From the NCBI GenBank assembly GCA_963662155.1, contig OY759263.1:11854553-11918552 (forward strand): a stretch of DNA of 64,000 nucleotides. The letters are read 5' to 3'. Both the position numbers and the translations under genes were made by a program. The notes under the pieces are model-generated. The model worked only from the letters and a program-made list of their open reading frames with translations. It did no database searches and had not been told where the DNA came from. Below are positions 41,101 to 55,100 of the stretch, in pieces (within the stretch, counting starts at the first letter, position 1; the number at the start of each line of letters is the position of its first letter). Source of the DNA: Lamellibrachia columna (lineage: Eukaryota > Annelida > Polychaeta > Sabellida > Siboglinidae).

Positions 41101-44100
41101 TGCACATCGACACTGCATCGTCCGACTCCTCTGCCACTCCCTCCAAGTGGCGATGGGCTGGCTGGTGGGATCGCACCGACGCTCTCTTGATTTGGGAGTA
41201 CTTCCCAGTGAACAGGTAGAAGGCACTGCAAGGTGTGAGGAAGGGGAAAACTATTAGTGGTGCCATGTTCAAAATCAAAACGCTAGCATCAGAACAGAAA
41301 ACTCAGCTGATATGATGCTTGAATAACTTTGGCACATGTAAAAATAATCATGCAAATCTCTTCACTATCTAATTACTCATTTTGTTAAAATTATGTCAGC
41401 CACTCCTGGATTTAGATACACCACGACATGTAATCTTAACTGATGACCCTTGTTTTACACTGTTATGAAAATGTGTATTGTTGTAGCTTCTCAAACCTCA
41501 AGACACATAAATCACCTACAATAAACCACCTACAATAAATCACCTACAATAAACCACCTACAATAAATCACCTACAATAAACCACCTACAATAAACCACC
41601 TACAATAAATCACCTACAATAAACCACGTACAATAAACCACCTACAATAAACCACCTACAATAAATCACCTAAATAAATCACCTACAATAAACCACCTAC
41701 AATAAATCACCTACAATAAACCACCTACAATAAATCACCTACAATAAACCACCTACAATAAATCACCTACAATAAACCAACTACAATAAATCACCTACCA
41801 TAAATCACCTACAATAAACCACCTACAATAAATCACCTACAATATATCACCTACAATAAATCACCTAAATAAATCACCTAAATAAACCACCTACAATAAA
41901 TCACCTACAATAAACCACGTACAATAAACCACCTACAATAAATCACCTACAATAAACCACGTACAATAAACCACCTACAATAAATCACCTAAATAAACCA
42001 CCTACAATAAACCACGTACAATAAACCACCTAAATAAACCACCTACAATAAATCACCCACAATAAACCACCCACAATAAACCACCTACAATAAACCACCT
42101 ACAATAAACCACCTACAATAAACCACCTACAATAAATCACCCACAATAAACCACCTACAATAAATCACCTACAATAAATCACCTACAATAAACCACCTAC
42201 AATAAATCACCTACAATAAACCACCTACAATAAATCACCTACAATAAACCACCTACAATAAACCACCTACAATAAATCACCTACAATAAACCACCTACAA
42301 TAAATCACCTACAATAAACCACCTACAATAAATCACCCACAATAAACCACCTACAATAAACCACCTACAATAAACCACCTACAATAAATCACCTACAATA
42401 AACCACCTACAATAAACCACCTACAACAAATCACCTATAAATCACCTACAATAAACCACCTACAATAAACCACCTACAATATACCACCTACAATAAATCA
42501 CCTAAATAAATCACCTAAATAAACCACCTACAATAAACCACCTACAATAAATCACCTACAATAAATCACCTACAATAAACCACGTACAATAAACCACCTA
42601 CAATAAATCACCTACAATGAACCACATACAATAAACCACCTACAATAAATCACCTAAATAAACCACCTACAATAAACGACCCACAATAAACCACGTACAA
42701 TAAACCACCTACAATAAATCACCCACAATAAACCACCTACAATAAATCACCTACAATAAACCACCTACAATAAGTCACCTACAATAAACCACCTACAATA
42801 AACCACCTATAATAAATCACCTACAATAAACCACCTACAATAAATCACCTACAATAACTCACCTACAATAAGTCACCTACAATAAACCACCTACAATAAA
42901 TTACCTACAATAAACCACCTACAATAAACCACCTACAATAAACCACCTACAATAAATCACCTAAATAAACCACCTAAAATAAATCACCTAAATAAACCAC
43001 CTACAGTAAACCACCTACAATAAACCACCTACAATAAATCACCTACAATAAACCACCTACAATAAATCACCTAAATAAACCACCTACAATAAATCACCTA
43101 CAATAAACCACCTACAATAAATCACCTAAATAAACCACCTACAATAAATCACCTATAATAAATCACCTACAACCTACAACTACGTAATGATGCAACACAA
43201 CTAGTTCTTAGATTGTTGAAGCGAGTCGGGTTGAGTCGGGTCGGGTCATGTATGCCGGGGGCTTTACAAATAAATATGCAATCATGTAATATTACAGTGT
43301 TACCTTCTTGCCTCGGCCCTCACGCTGGGCTCCGGGTCGTTGATGCCGCTGGTGAGAGACTCCTCTATGAGGTTCATTTGGTCCTGAATGACGTCCAGGG
43401 GCCAGTTCTCTATCACTTCTGCAATCGCCTTGTAGTTCTCCCTGTGGTGCACATCAGAATTCATTCAATCATATTCTCTTGTGAGGCAGTTAATAGAACT
43501 GACAGAGTTGCATCATTGACACTTCTGCATTGGCACATGAGAGATGGAGTCCACAGTAGGTTTTACCCCGCGTGTGGGACCTTTTATTTCCCCAGGCGTA
43601 GACACCAACAGCTATTAGTGTCTCTTCTGAAAGACACAGGCAAGGTGCAGTGAACGAGATTGCCAAGTCTCGAAACAGCAGCAGGTGATTTTGAAGCCCG
43701 GTCCCCTTGACCGATAGTCCAAAGCTTTACCACACGACCACCGTGCACCACAATATCAGAATGATGGCTATCAGTGGTAGATAAACTAGTGGCATGGTCA
43801 TTAGGAAAGTGTCATTAGTGGCAAGAGGCAAGTCAGAAGAGTATCAGAGAATGGGGCAGGTGAGGATCAGGGTATAATTAGGTTTGAGTGGTGACGTTCT
43901 CTAAGGTCTCAATCAGAGCACTGAGTATACTAATTTCAGAAAAATGAGTGATTGACAAAGGTTGTGAAGCTTTAGAAACAACTCCAATGATTTCTAATGA
44001 TGTGCGAACATCTACACAAATTTTGGTTCGGACACTTCGAATAACTGAAAAATGCTTACTCTTATTTGATGAGCTAGCTTGAAGGTCTATTTCATTGGTT

Positions 44101-47100
44101 AACCAAATTCTGGGAAAGCATCCATATTCGTCACAATGGAAAGTGCAGTTTGATTCAGGGTCTTGTGTGCGCGACAAACAGTGATGCCACATTATGGAGC
44201 TTGAATAATCAAGGTCACTCACCTCCGCACCACTGAGTACTTGGATGAGAAGTTACACACAATGATTGGTATCAGTTTCTCTGATTGGGTATTCTGGAAC
44301 AGTCACATGATGAACACATGGTCACTACATGAACTGCAACCACCAGCAAATACTTGTTACAATGACAACTGCGTGTTGACATCAACTGACACATCAACGA
44401 ATCAGAACTCAACAGAAAGGACATATGTAGAAAGAAAACACTATTAGCAATATAATGAGAGTTGTAGCAGAGTAGCGATTAGCACATCCACTGTACACAA
44501 GTTCTGGGTACAAGACCAGGAACGTCTGAGGTGAAAACATGGCTGTGAAAGGTTGGCTTGGTGAGTTTCTAAGAAAGACTGACTGTATTTGAATAATACT
44601 TCGTAAGACCATCAGAATTTGGTAACCAACACATATATGTAGACTAGTCAGTTATTAGCATATTGTGGAGTGCTGGAAAGGAAGAAGATATTACCATCAT
44701 AGATGGCAGACAAATAACGTTATATATGTGTTGCTGAAATGCAGCAAAAATCAGTGCACTATACGAAGAACGAGTGAGAATGTGAGAGACAATAGTACCT
44801 GGATGATAACCCTAAAAGTGACAGTAGCGGCCATGGCAATGTCCTTGACGGGGTTCAACAGAAGGCTGACAATAGTTGGCAAAAGGATCTCAGCGCAGTG
44901 GTCAAAACGCCAGCCGAGTCTCATCGACAGGAAACTGCAAAGGAGACAATGTGGTCATCATAAGAGTCATTATAAGAGTCATCTAAACAATGTGGACATC
45001 TTTAGGGATTATCTCAACAATGTGGTCATATTTAGGGATTATATCAGCAATGTGGACATTTTTAAGGATCATCTCAACAATGTGGACATATTTAGAGATC
45101 ATTTCAACAATGTGGACATAGTTCGGGATCATCTCAACAATGTCCCCCCACTGCATGAAACTTTGAATTACCCAGACGTATGTGCAGCTTTGTATTCACC
45201 AGGTCGCACTTCAGCTGTTATAACACTTTAAATGTCATGTCCACATACAGTGCCCAGGAAGACCGTAACAATTGAAATATGAGTGTGAGCCACAGACACC
45301 CACCACAGGCATCCACCACAGGCACCCACCACAGGCACCCACCACAGGCACCCACCACAGGCACCCACCACAGGCACCCACCACAGACACCCACCACAGG
45401 CACCCACCACAGGCACCCACCACAGGCACCCACCACAGACACCGACCACAGGCACCCACCACAGACACTGACAACAGGCACCCACCAGACACTGACCATA
45501 GGCACCCACCCAGGGTTGACTGAATTACTTTAATTTTGTACTTGAGTAAAAGTAAAAGTAATTCACCTAAAAACTACTTGAGTAAAAAGTAAAACTACTT
45601 TTCAAAAGTACTTGAAGTAAAAGTAAAAGTACAACACTTAGAAATAACAACAAAATCATGAGTAATATTATATAAATTATACAACTTGCATCTGACGACT
45701 GTTTTGCTACCACTCTGCCTATAACAATGTGCTCCCAGACAGCCTTAGCTGGTCAATCTGTCTGCCATCATTGAACACGGTGCTCACTTGGATGCTTGGA
45801 AAATTACATTATCTTTAATGAGAGCTCACAACATCAAATAAGTTCAGTTAAATACAGAACTTAATTAATGATGAGGCACAATCTGTCTTTTTATCGACCT
45901 GGTCCACTGAGGTATGGGAGGAGCTAGATTGTACAACAGGATATGTATACGCAGGTGTGATTGTATCTGAGTAGGTAGAGGGTAAGTCCAGTAGTAGTAG
46001 TAGCCTCTCAGGGAAACTGGTCAGAGGTAATACAACCTAGCACTGCCCATAGTAAAATTAACAATGACATTTGATGCCTAGCTGATGAAGCCATCTGGCT
46101 TGTCAACCCCCACCTTCTCATGTCTTCCCAGACATGTTTTATGTGCTCACACAAACATTGAAACAACATGCTTTAACAGCTAGCTGTGTTGGTTACCTGG
46201 CACCAGCTGGGGCTAGAATTGATCAGAAGACAGACCAGTGCAACAGAGGAATGCTGTTGCTAATTGCAATTAAAAGTGACTTGAGCCCCTGTCCCTGTCT
46301 TTGATATTATTTATGGGTCAGCTTGAATAAGCCATTGCTGGGAAAAGATGCTGCCAAATGGCAGAGTATCAATTCTTTACTGTTTAGTTCTGTAGAGTAA
46401 TCATTATTATGAATTTATTAAACATCTCAATATGAATTTTATTCGTGAAAGTAAAATGCTGTTTAATGCTGACGTAAGCTGGTAAGGCCGTTGCTGACAA
46501 TGTCAATGGGCGAAAATCGGTTCTCGTTCTCGAGCCACGATGCGCGTTCGCTCAAAAATATCAGAATTGTGTCAGTGTATGGGGATTATCAATACATTGT
46601 CAAAATTGCAAATTTTAATATTTATAATACGTATTGGAAACTTACTAATTAATAATTTATATGGTGCAACGGAGACATTTGCATTGTGGTTTGAGATGGC
46701 GTTCAAGCATTGTGTGCTTGAAGTGACATTTCATGTCAACGGCCTTGACCTGACCTATGCCAGTATTTGGCAGACTTCGTTCACTGACGTAGATATAAAA
46801 CAGTGGTTGCGTCGAAGAGAGGTATGCATGCAAATATGATCGCGAACTGGCATGCGACTGAATGATATTAATAGCTTTTGGTCTGGCGACTATGAACAGT
46901 TTTTGAAATGTCGTTGACGGTGGAGCGGTTTCGCAAAAGAATTTAACGAAAATATACTGCGAAGTAAATAAAAGTAACGGAGTCAGAAGTCACGTTACTT
47001 TAGATAAAACTATTTCGTTACAAGTAAAATGGATTTAGTCAAAATTCTACTTCGTTACACGCCAATTACTTGAAATAACTACTCAAGTATTGTAACGAAG

Positions 47101-50100
47101 TACTTTTACTTCGTTACATGCCACCCCTGCACCCACCACAGGCACCCACCACAGACACCCACCACAGGCACCCACCACAGAGTGATGCCCATCTCTCTCA
47201 TCACAGCCAGATGTGTGTCCTTGAGAGCCAGTTGAAGAGCAATCTCCTGTTTCCGCAGCAATGTGTAGAACTCAATGTATTCGGCTGCGTTGGCCAGTAA
47301 CAGAGCCCGGATGCTTCGTGCCTGCACAAACACTCAATCCAATGTTACCTGTACGACACAATTGTATGCAATAACTACAAACTTTCTACGAACTACCAAG
47401 CTATCCCGTCTGGAGGAAGGGTATTATTACAAGGTGGTGCTCCAGAGAAAGAAAACACTAGAAATGTAATTCTAAGAATCATTCCACCTGGCGATTAAGT
47501 ATGCAGCCAAGTAGATGCATAATCTTACATATCAAATTAGAATAAATTGAAGTCTTATCAATACAGACAATCTGCTTTGACATAAAAGATCAAAGTGCCG
47601 TTTTAGCCACCTATACTTACTGCCTCGACCCGTTTCTCCCATGCACAGGCACAATCGGACAAAGTGGCTCGAATCAGGACCATTCTCCTAGTTAGATCCC
47701 GGGCTGAGGTAATCTGATGCACAATCATAAGACGTGTGTATTCTTCCACAGTAGTAACGGCAAAGATAAGTTTTAAATAAATAATTGTCCAATAAATCTA
47801 TTTCAAATAAGTAACAAAAAGGTGAGACTTTAAAAACTTCCTAAGCCATTTCTAGTGTTCTAGAAACCCAAATGTCTGTCAGTAATAGGCTATTGTAATG
47901 CAATATAGTGCAGTGTGCTTACCCGGACAGGGGGAACGTCTTCGCACTGACGTAAAAACAACGCTTCTTCTGACATGGTCGCGATATCTACAACCACTAG
48001 TCATGTTAGAAACATCTGCTTGTTTTAATCCACACATATTTAGATTTAAACTAAAACAATGGAGCATAAACTGAACATCCAAACATCTCTGCATACATCA
48101 GTTGAGATCAGGGCACAGTTAATAACTAACATCATTAATTAAATGACTAAGGGGCTTCGTAAACAAAACAATTTAAGATATATCTGACTTCATCCACACT
48201 CCTATGTAAAAATCAAACAATTAGTTGTAATGACAACGCAGTGAATGGAAAGCCGATTAAACTTAAAATATACCTTTCCAATTTTGTTCTAATAATCCAA
48301 GTTGACCCTTAACACACGCACCCCCTCTCCAATTTTTTTTATAATTGCAATTTTTTATTTACAAAGTCCCCAAAACAGCTTATAGGAACGAGCAAAGTGC
48401 ATCATAATCTAAAAGGTTGAAAACAATCTAAAAGGTAAGGAACTGATGACTGGAAGATAGTGGTTTACTTTTGTCCGAGGGTTGTGGCATCTGCAGTCTG
48501 CAACACATGGGGGGCACACTCTTTCCCCTCTTCAGGGCCACTTTTGTCCCCTGTTTCACAAGGTCGGCACCCTCGTCATCCTCCACCTCAATGTTCTCCC
48601 GTGTTACCTCTGCTCAACAGGGCGTCAGAATATATGACCAAATATGGCAAATACACATTGGGATACAGAGGAAACCTGATAGATACCCAGCATTGTTGGG
48701 GCACCATTGGTACATACTCCATAGAGGTCAGACCACAATGCATCATGGCATTGGCGGACATGTTAACATTTTGCCTGATTATAAGAAAACGTGACCACCA
48801 AAAGTTCACATAAAAATTCACAGGTATATACCGCCATTATGTCATTGATATTCTGAAAAAGTTTCATCAAAATCACGTACCTCCAGCTCTTAATCATCTC
48901 ACAAAAGCGCCTACTTTCAAAATTAGTGGTTTTTGCCACATATTTTGCCAGTGTTTTGGGAATATCACCACCAAAATACCTACGCATCGTCATATCCGCT
49001 TCATACTGCAACACCGCACTGCCAAAGGTACACCTCACTGCCAAAGGTACACCTCACTGCCATAGGTACAACACCTCACTGCCATAGGTACAACACCTCA
49101 CTGTCAAAGGTACAACACCTCACTGCCATAGGTACAACACCTCACTGCCAAAGATGAAACATTCCAACATTGTTGACTGAATACAGTTATTTCTAAACAA
49201 ATAAAATCACTGAAATCAGCTGTATATTTTTAGACACCTACATATATATATATATATATATATATACAGTGGCGCCTCGTTATAACGAGGTGGTTGGGGT
49301 CCATGATATCGGACCGCGCTGTACGCGAGGCGCGTTAGGTGTTCTCATATCTGCCACCAGGGAGCTATTAAACAGCGATCGCCGCCCGCTGCACCAAGTC
49401 TATGAACGCTGTCGAAGACACTGTGCGCTTGCAGCAATGTCTTATACGCCAACGTGCAGTTTATGGAACTTATTAGACTTATTATGCTAGCTTCAACATG
49501 TATTATTTTTAAATGTCACACTGTTGATTCTTGAACTGAATAAAACACATGTACGCATACCGTTATGCCTTATGGAATAGATCTACTACGATGCTGATGT
49601 ACTGGGCCAAATGCCTACAAATCGAAAATAATAACCTGGATCTGAGCAGCCGAAAATGTATATGATTTAACAAATGTAGTATGTAAGCTGATAAAACAAA
49701 GAAAACGACAATAGGTAGAATTAATAATTGTTTCACTTCGTCTTTCAACCGATCTGGACCAAAGCATAAATTTATTACGCACCACTTAACATCGATTCAT
49801 CGTTTCATATGCAGATGACGAATTCGTATTTTTGCGCACCGATAGAGCATTGGGTTAGAAATTTGGCATGTTGGTTTCACGTCGCGAAAACGATTAAATT
49901 TAGGATGTAATGGAAGCATGTAATTTCACCCAAGTGTTATGTTGGTATTGCATACTAAATACATTTAAAACTATTTATCTGATTCTTACACGAGGCGTAT
50001 TTGTGAATCTCGATTGCAATTTACAAACTGTCGAAGCGAAGCCAGCGACAGCGATTGATGTCGGCGACAGCGCAACACAAACAACACGTTGATATTCTTT

Positions 50101-50278
50101 CATTGACATTGTTCGCCTAATGTTTCTTGAGAATTGTCAAAGCAATTCTAAGTAGGTTTAAGCAGGCCCGTTTGGAATTTTCCCCTGGTGGCACAAAATC
50201 AGGGTCCACGACCGACCGCGTTATATTCGAATCCGCGTAATAACGGGGCACATAATAACAAGGCGCGACTGTACTGTG

Positions 50279-50314
<36 letters not shown>

Positions 50315-51696
50315 TATATACATATTCGTGTGAAACAACTGTGGTCTGACCTCCACAGATATTGCGCCAATCAAGGCCTTTAGCTTTGGCATAGCCACAG
50401 ACCTGGGGTTGGAACCCAGAAACTCCTGGTTATGAGAAAAGAAATAGGCAAATCAGTATAATTGTAACAGTAGCGCTAGTAACACCACTTGCCACAGGCA
50501 TTACTATTACTAGTATTATACATGTACGTAGTAATCAAGAATATTGTCTGAATTGTTACATATTATTATTATGTGTGAAACTTTGAAACAGGCATTCCAT
50601 TTTAATATTTATTGAAAACATCAATGCTACTCTAAAGAAACATATTAAAACATCATAATTATAATAAAAGGTCAAAATTACAAAGCAATCGTTGTTGAAA
50701 GTGTATAAGGTGTTTTCTCGAAATCAAGTTTGCTGACATCAGCCTTATTTTGTGCGGATGATTCATGTAGAAATGTAAGCATTCAGACGATCCCATCTCC
50801 GGCCAGTTAGACAACAGCAGTTGAGAGAGGGAGACTTCCGGCCAGTTAGACAACAGCAGTGGAGAGAGGGAGACTTCCGGCCAGTTAGACAACAGCAGTT
50901 GAGAGAGGGAGACTTCCGGCCAGTTAGACAACAGCAGTGGAGAGAGGGAGACTTCCGGCCAGTTAGACAACAGCAGTGGAGAGAGGGAGACTTCCGGCCA
51001 GTTAGACAACAGCAGTGGAGAGAGGGAGACTTCCGGCCAGTTAGACAACAGCAGTGGAGAGAGGGAGACTTCCGGCCAGTTAGACAACAGCAGTGGAGAG
51101 AGGGAGACTTCCGGCCAGTTAGACAACAGCAGTGGAGAGAGGGAGACTTCCGGCCAGTTAGACAACAGCAGTGGAGAGAGGGAGACTTCCGGCCAGTCAG
51201 ACAACAGCAGTGGAGAGAGGGAGACTTACTTGTTTTATCAGATGTGAAGTTTTCAAGATTGTCCCCGCAATCTGACGCAGACTTACCGCTGTAAAAAGTA
51301 TGATCTAACTTTATAAGATACTGTATTTTTGTCAAAAAAAGGTTTAAGCTGTAGGCATTTAGAATTATTTCTGACTTTTTCTATAAATACAGTAAGATAT
51401 GGGCAGCTACATTGATAATGTACTACTTCAATGGGTACTTGTACATAATAAAACTTGTACATAATATAACAGTATATTCATACAGATCTACTATTTATAG
51501 GTAGGAATCAAGGAATACCAATATATGTGTAATATATTGAACCCCACCTAATTATGTACCTACATACACAGGAATGCACGCACGCACGCACGCACACCAC
51601 ACACACTAACACACACACACACCAAACACACATGCACACACATGTGCACGCACACACACGCGCACGCACACACACACACACGCGCACGCACGCACG

Positions 51697-51745
<49 letters not shown>

Positions 51746-52104
51746 GTAGAAGTTGACAGCCTTTGTGTGTGCCTTGATGTCGTTGTCGGGGTCAGGGCTG
51801 CTGCTGACCGACTCGCCACTCTCATGCCGTGCGCCGCGCTGTATCTGACACTGCTTGATCTCACTGTGGAGTAACTTCTGCATGCGGCGGTCCAGCAACA
51901 CCATCAGACCATCGCCCTCGGTCTTGAAGTGTTGCATGAAGTCAACAAAAGCCCTGCGTGTCAACAATGTGACGTGAATAAAATAGTTAAGAAGTTTAAC
52001 CAAAATATTGAAATTCACATTCAAAGGCTATACTGAAATACTAATGTGGTGAATAAACATTTAGGAGCTTTTGCATTTGCTAGTTAATGTGTTTTATATA
52101 TATA

Positions 52105-52187
<83 letters not shown>

Positions 52188-55100
52188 CATATTTAACAAA
52201 GATTACGAACTGAGTAAGAACATCATTAATGAAGAGACAGAAATATTTAACATTAACAATTCAATATCAAATTTTTTTCTCATTTTCTTATCATTACAAG
52301 TCGGTGCATGTCCATGTTTCAAAACTAACTTACTGTTAATAAATAATTACAATATTTAGCTTGTATGATTCAACAGAAAATATTTATATAGATATCTCCG
52401 ATACACTTCAATATTATCAACTGAAACACTACGTAAGCCCCGAACTGTCAATCAAGAGGACCTGAGGTCAAGTCCACCTACTGCCGTTTCGAAACTTGGG
52501 CAATTTCATTCACACCAATGAATGAAATTGCCTGTGTCTTTCGGGAGACATTAAAAGCTGTCAGTCCCTTCTACCTGGTGCCTATGCCAGGGGAAGTAAA
52601 ATATCCCACAAAAAGAAATGGGAAAAACCTGTTTTCGATCTTTAAGAAACACATAAGGACACACACATTAGCTGCTGCCCAAGCCATGTTTGATAATAGA
52701 GAAAGCACCATATGTATAGGTGGATACCGGCGCTACATCAGACAACATTATTTATATGAGACAACAGCACTACTTACAGACATCCCTTTGTGATTGGCTA
52801 AGGGGCAGGTGGACTTTGACCAGGTGGACTTTAACAAGATTTAACAAGATTTGCCATCCAAGCCAAAGGCCCAGATGGCAAGTGGACAAGGAAGCCATTG
52901 GCTTATCGAGAGTCCAACAATGTTCACCTACTTATAACCCGCCCTCCTGATATATGTGTCAACCTTGTTTTTAAACATATTCACGCTGCTAGCAGTTACA
53001 CAATCTGTAGACAGTTTGTTCCATTCATTTATTGTCCTCTGTGAGAACGAGTGCTTCCTGATGTCCAATCTACATTGATCCTTTACTAATTTTACCTCAT
53101 GTCCTCTAGTTCTGCTATCCTTCTTGAGTGAGAAAAACATATTTCTATCAATATTTTCATACCCATTCAATATCTTAAAAACTTCAATCTGATCTCCTCT
53201 TAACCTCCTTGTCTCTAGAGTTGTTAAACCACATTCTTTCAGGCGTTCTTCATAACTAAGGTCTCTAAGTTCTGGAATCATTTTAGTTGCTCTCCTTTGT
53301 ATGCGTTCAAGCGTATCTATATCCTTCTTACGATATGGTCTCCATGCTTGTATACAGTATTCTAAATGAGGTCTAACTATTGCTTTATAAAGAGGTATAA
53401 TTAACTTTTTTCCCTTATATGTTATGTTTCTTCTAATCAATCCAAGAATTTGATTACCCTTTGAAGCTGCAATACCACACTGCTCTGAAACTTTCATATC
53501 AGCGCTTATTGAAACTCCTAAGTCCTTTTCTTTTACAGTAGTACCAAGAACAGTAGCTCCCATTTTATAGTTTACATTCAAGTTCCCATGTCCTGTATGT
53601 AGGCATTTACATTTCCCAAAATTGAACAGCATCTGCCATTTCTCAGACCATTTCACTAATCTGTCTAGATCGTTTTGTAAATGTTGTTTATCACCATCAG
53701 TATTAACCTTTCTAAACAGTTTTGTGTCGTCCGCAAATTTCAGTACGTTACTTGTTATACTCTCGTCCAAGTCATTGATATAAATTAAGAATAATATAGG
53801 TCCTAATACTGATCCTTGAGGTACCCCACTCAAAACCGATTTCCAATTTGAAACTTCGCCATCTACTACAACTCGTTGTCTTCTGTCAGTCAGCCATTGT
53901 TCTATCCAGTCAGTTATGCTATCCCCGATACCATGGGCTTTTAATTTAAGTAGCAATCTTTGATGTGGCACTTTGTCAAAAGCTTTCTGAAAATCTAAGT
54001 AGATAATATCTACTGGCGATCCCATGTCTATCCACTTAGTGATTTCTTCCAAAAAACATAACATATTTGTTAAGCATGACCTCGCTTTAAGGAATCCATG
54101 TTGAGATGAATTTAATAATTTATGCTTAACGAGGAAGTCCACCATATGGTCTTTAATTAACCTTTCTAATAATTTACAAATCACTGACGTTAAACTCACT
54201 GGTCTGTAATTCTCTGACTTATTTCTCGAACCCTTTTTAAATAATGGTATGATGTTTGCTTCTTTCCATTCAAACGGAACAACTCCCTCTTTTAATGACA
54301 AGTTGAATACTCTTGCAAGTGGTATACTGATTTGATCTACTGTTTCCATTAGTAATTTTGGAGGAATCCCATCCACTCCCGGTGATTTGTTATCCTTCAT
54401 TGCCTTTATTTTCCTAGCTACCAATTCTGGAGTTACAACTAACGGTCCTAAATAGTCAGATTTAGCCCCCTGAAATTTAGCATCAGCAACTGGTAATGAA
54501 CTAATATCTTCTTTTGTAAACACTGAACTGAAGTAACCATTTAGGTCTTCCGCCATTAAAAACCCCTGTGATATTATATTTCCAGCACTGTCTTCTAGAG
54601 GTCCAACCTTGTCTTGTACGTTTTGTTTACTCCTGACATATGCATAAAAACTCTTGCTGTCAGTTTTTATGTTACATGCCAGGTTTTGCTCATAGCTTCT
54701 TTTAGATTGTCTGATTTCAGTTGTAGCTGCATTAAGTGCCTCTTTGTATTTTGCATAGTCTTCTTCCTTTCTGGTACGCCTGTAAACCCTCCACATAGTT
54801 TGTTTTAGCATTATTTTTCTAATTGCCTCTTTTGACAAGTGTTTCTTTCTACACCGTTTTCCTTGTTTTCGGAAGGGAACAAATTTATCAATGATACTCT
54901 CAATTTCATATTTTAGAATATTCCAACATTCAATTGCAGTCTTATCCATCAGCATGTTATTCCAATCTAGCTGTGCTAAGTATTTTCTCATATCTTTGTA
55001 GTTACCTTTGTGGAAGTTTCTCTTGTACGTTTTCTTATTTTTACTTTCTGATTTTACATTGATGTCAAAATGTATTTGATTATGGTCACTATTACCCAAT

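Noticed and set aside
45218..45533. Overlapping ORFs in all frames (GGCLWWVPVV / HHRHPPQAPT)
   Set aside because: 13-bp repeat translated in three frames.
48763..49044. Extra CLASP exon (YEADMTMRRYFGGD...)
   Set aside because: Its entry phase would give a stop after exon 6, and it shows no CLASP similarity. Exon 6 joins exon 7 in phase without it.
50659..51335. WPEVSLSPLLLSN and RPVRQQQWREGDF repeat ORFs
   Set aside because: 39-bp intronic minisatellite; only the 59-nt exon 6 at its edge is accepted.
41019..51953. Two separate tandem CLASP genes
   Set aside because: Not excluded, but no stop, poly(A) signal or TOG3 follows the first TOG2, and exons 6-8 connect the blocks in frame. A single gene is the simpler reading.
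51508..52024. 118-154-codon ORFs with VCVCVCV tracts
   Set aside because: Frames running from exon 5 into the (CA)n tract; only the exon part is coding.
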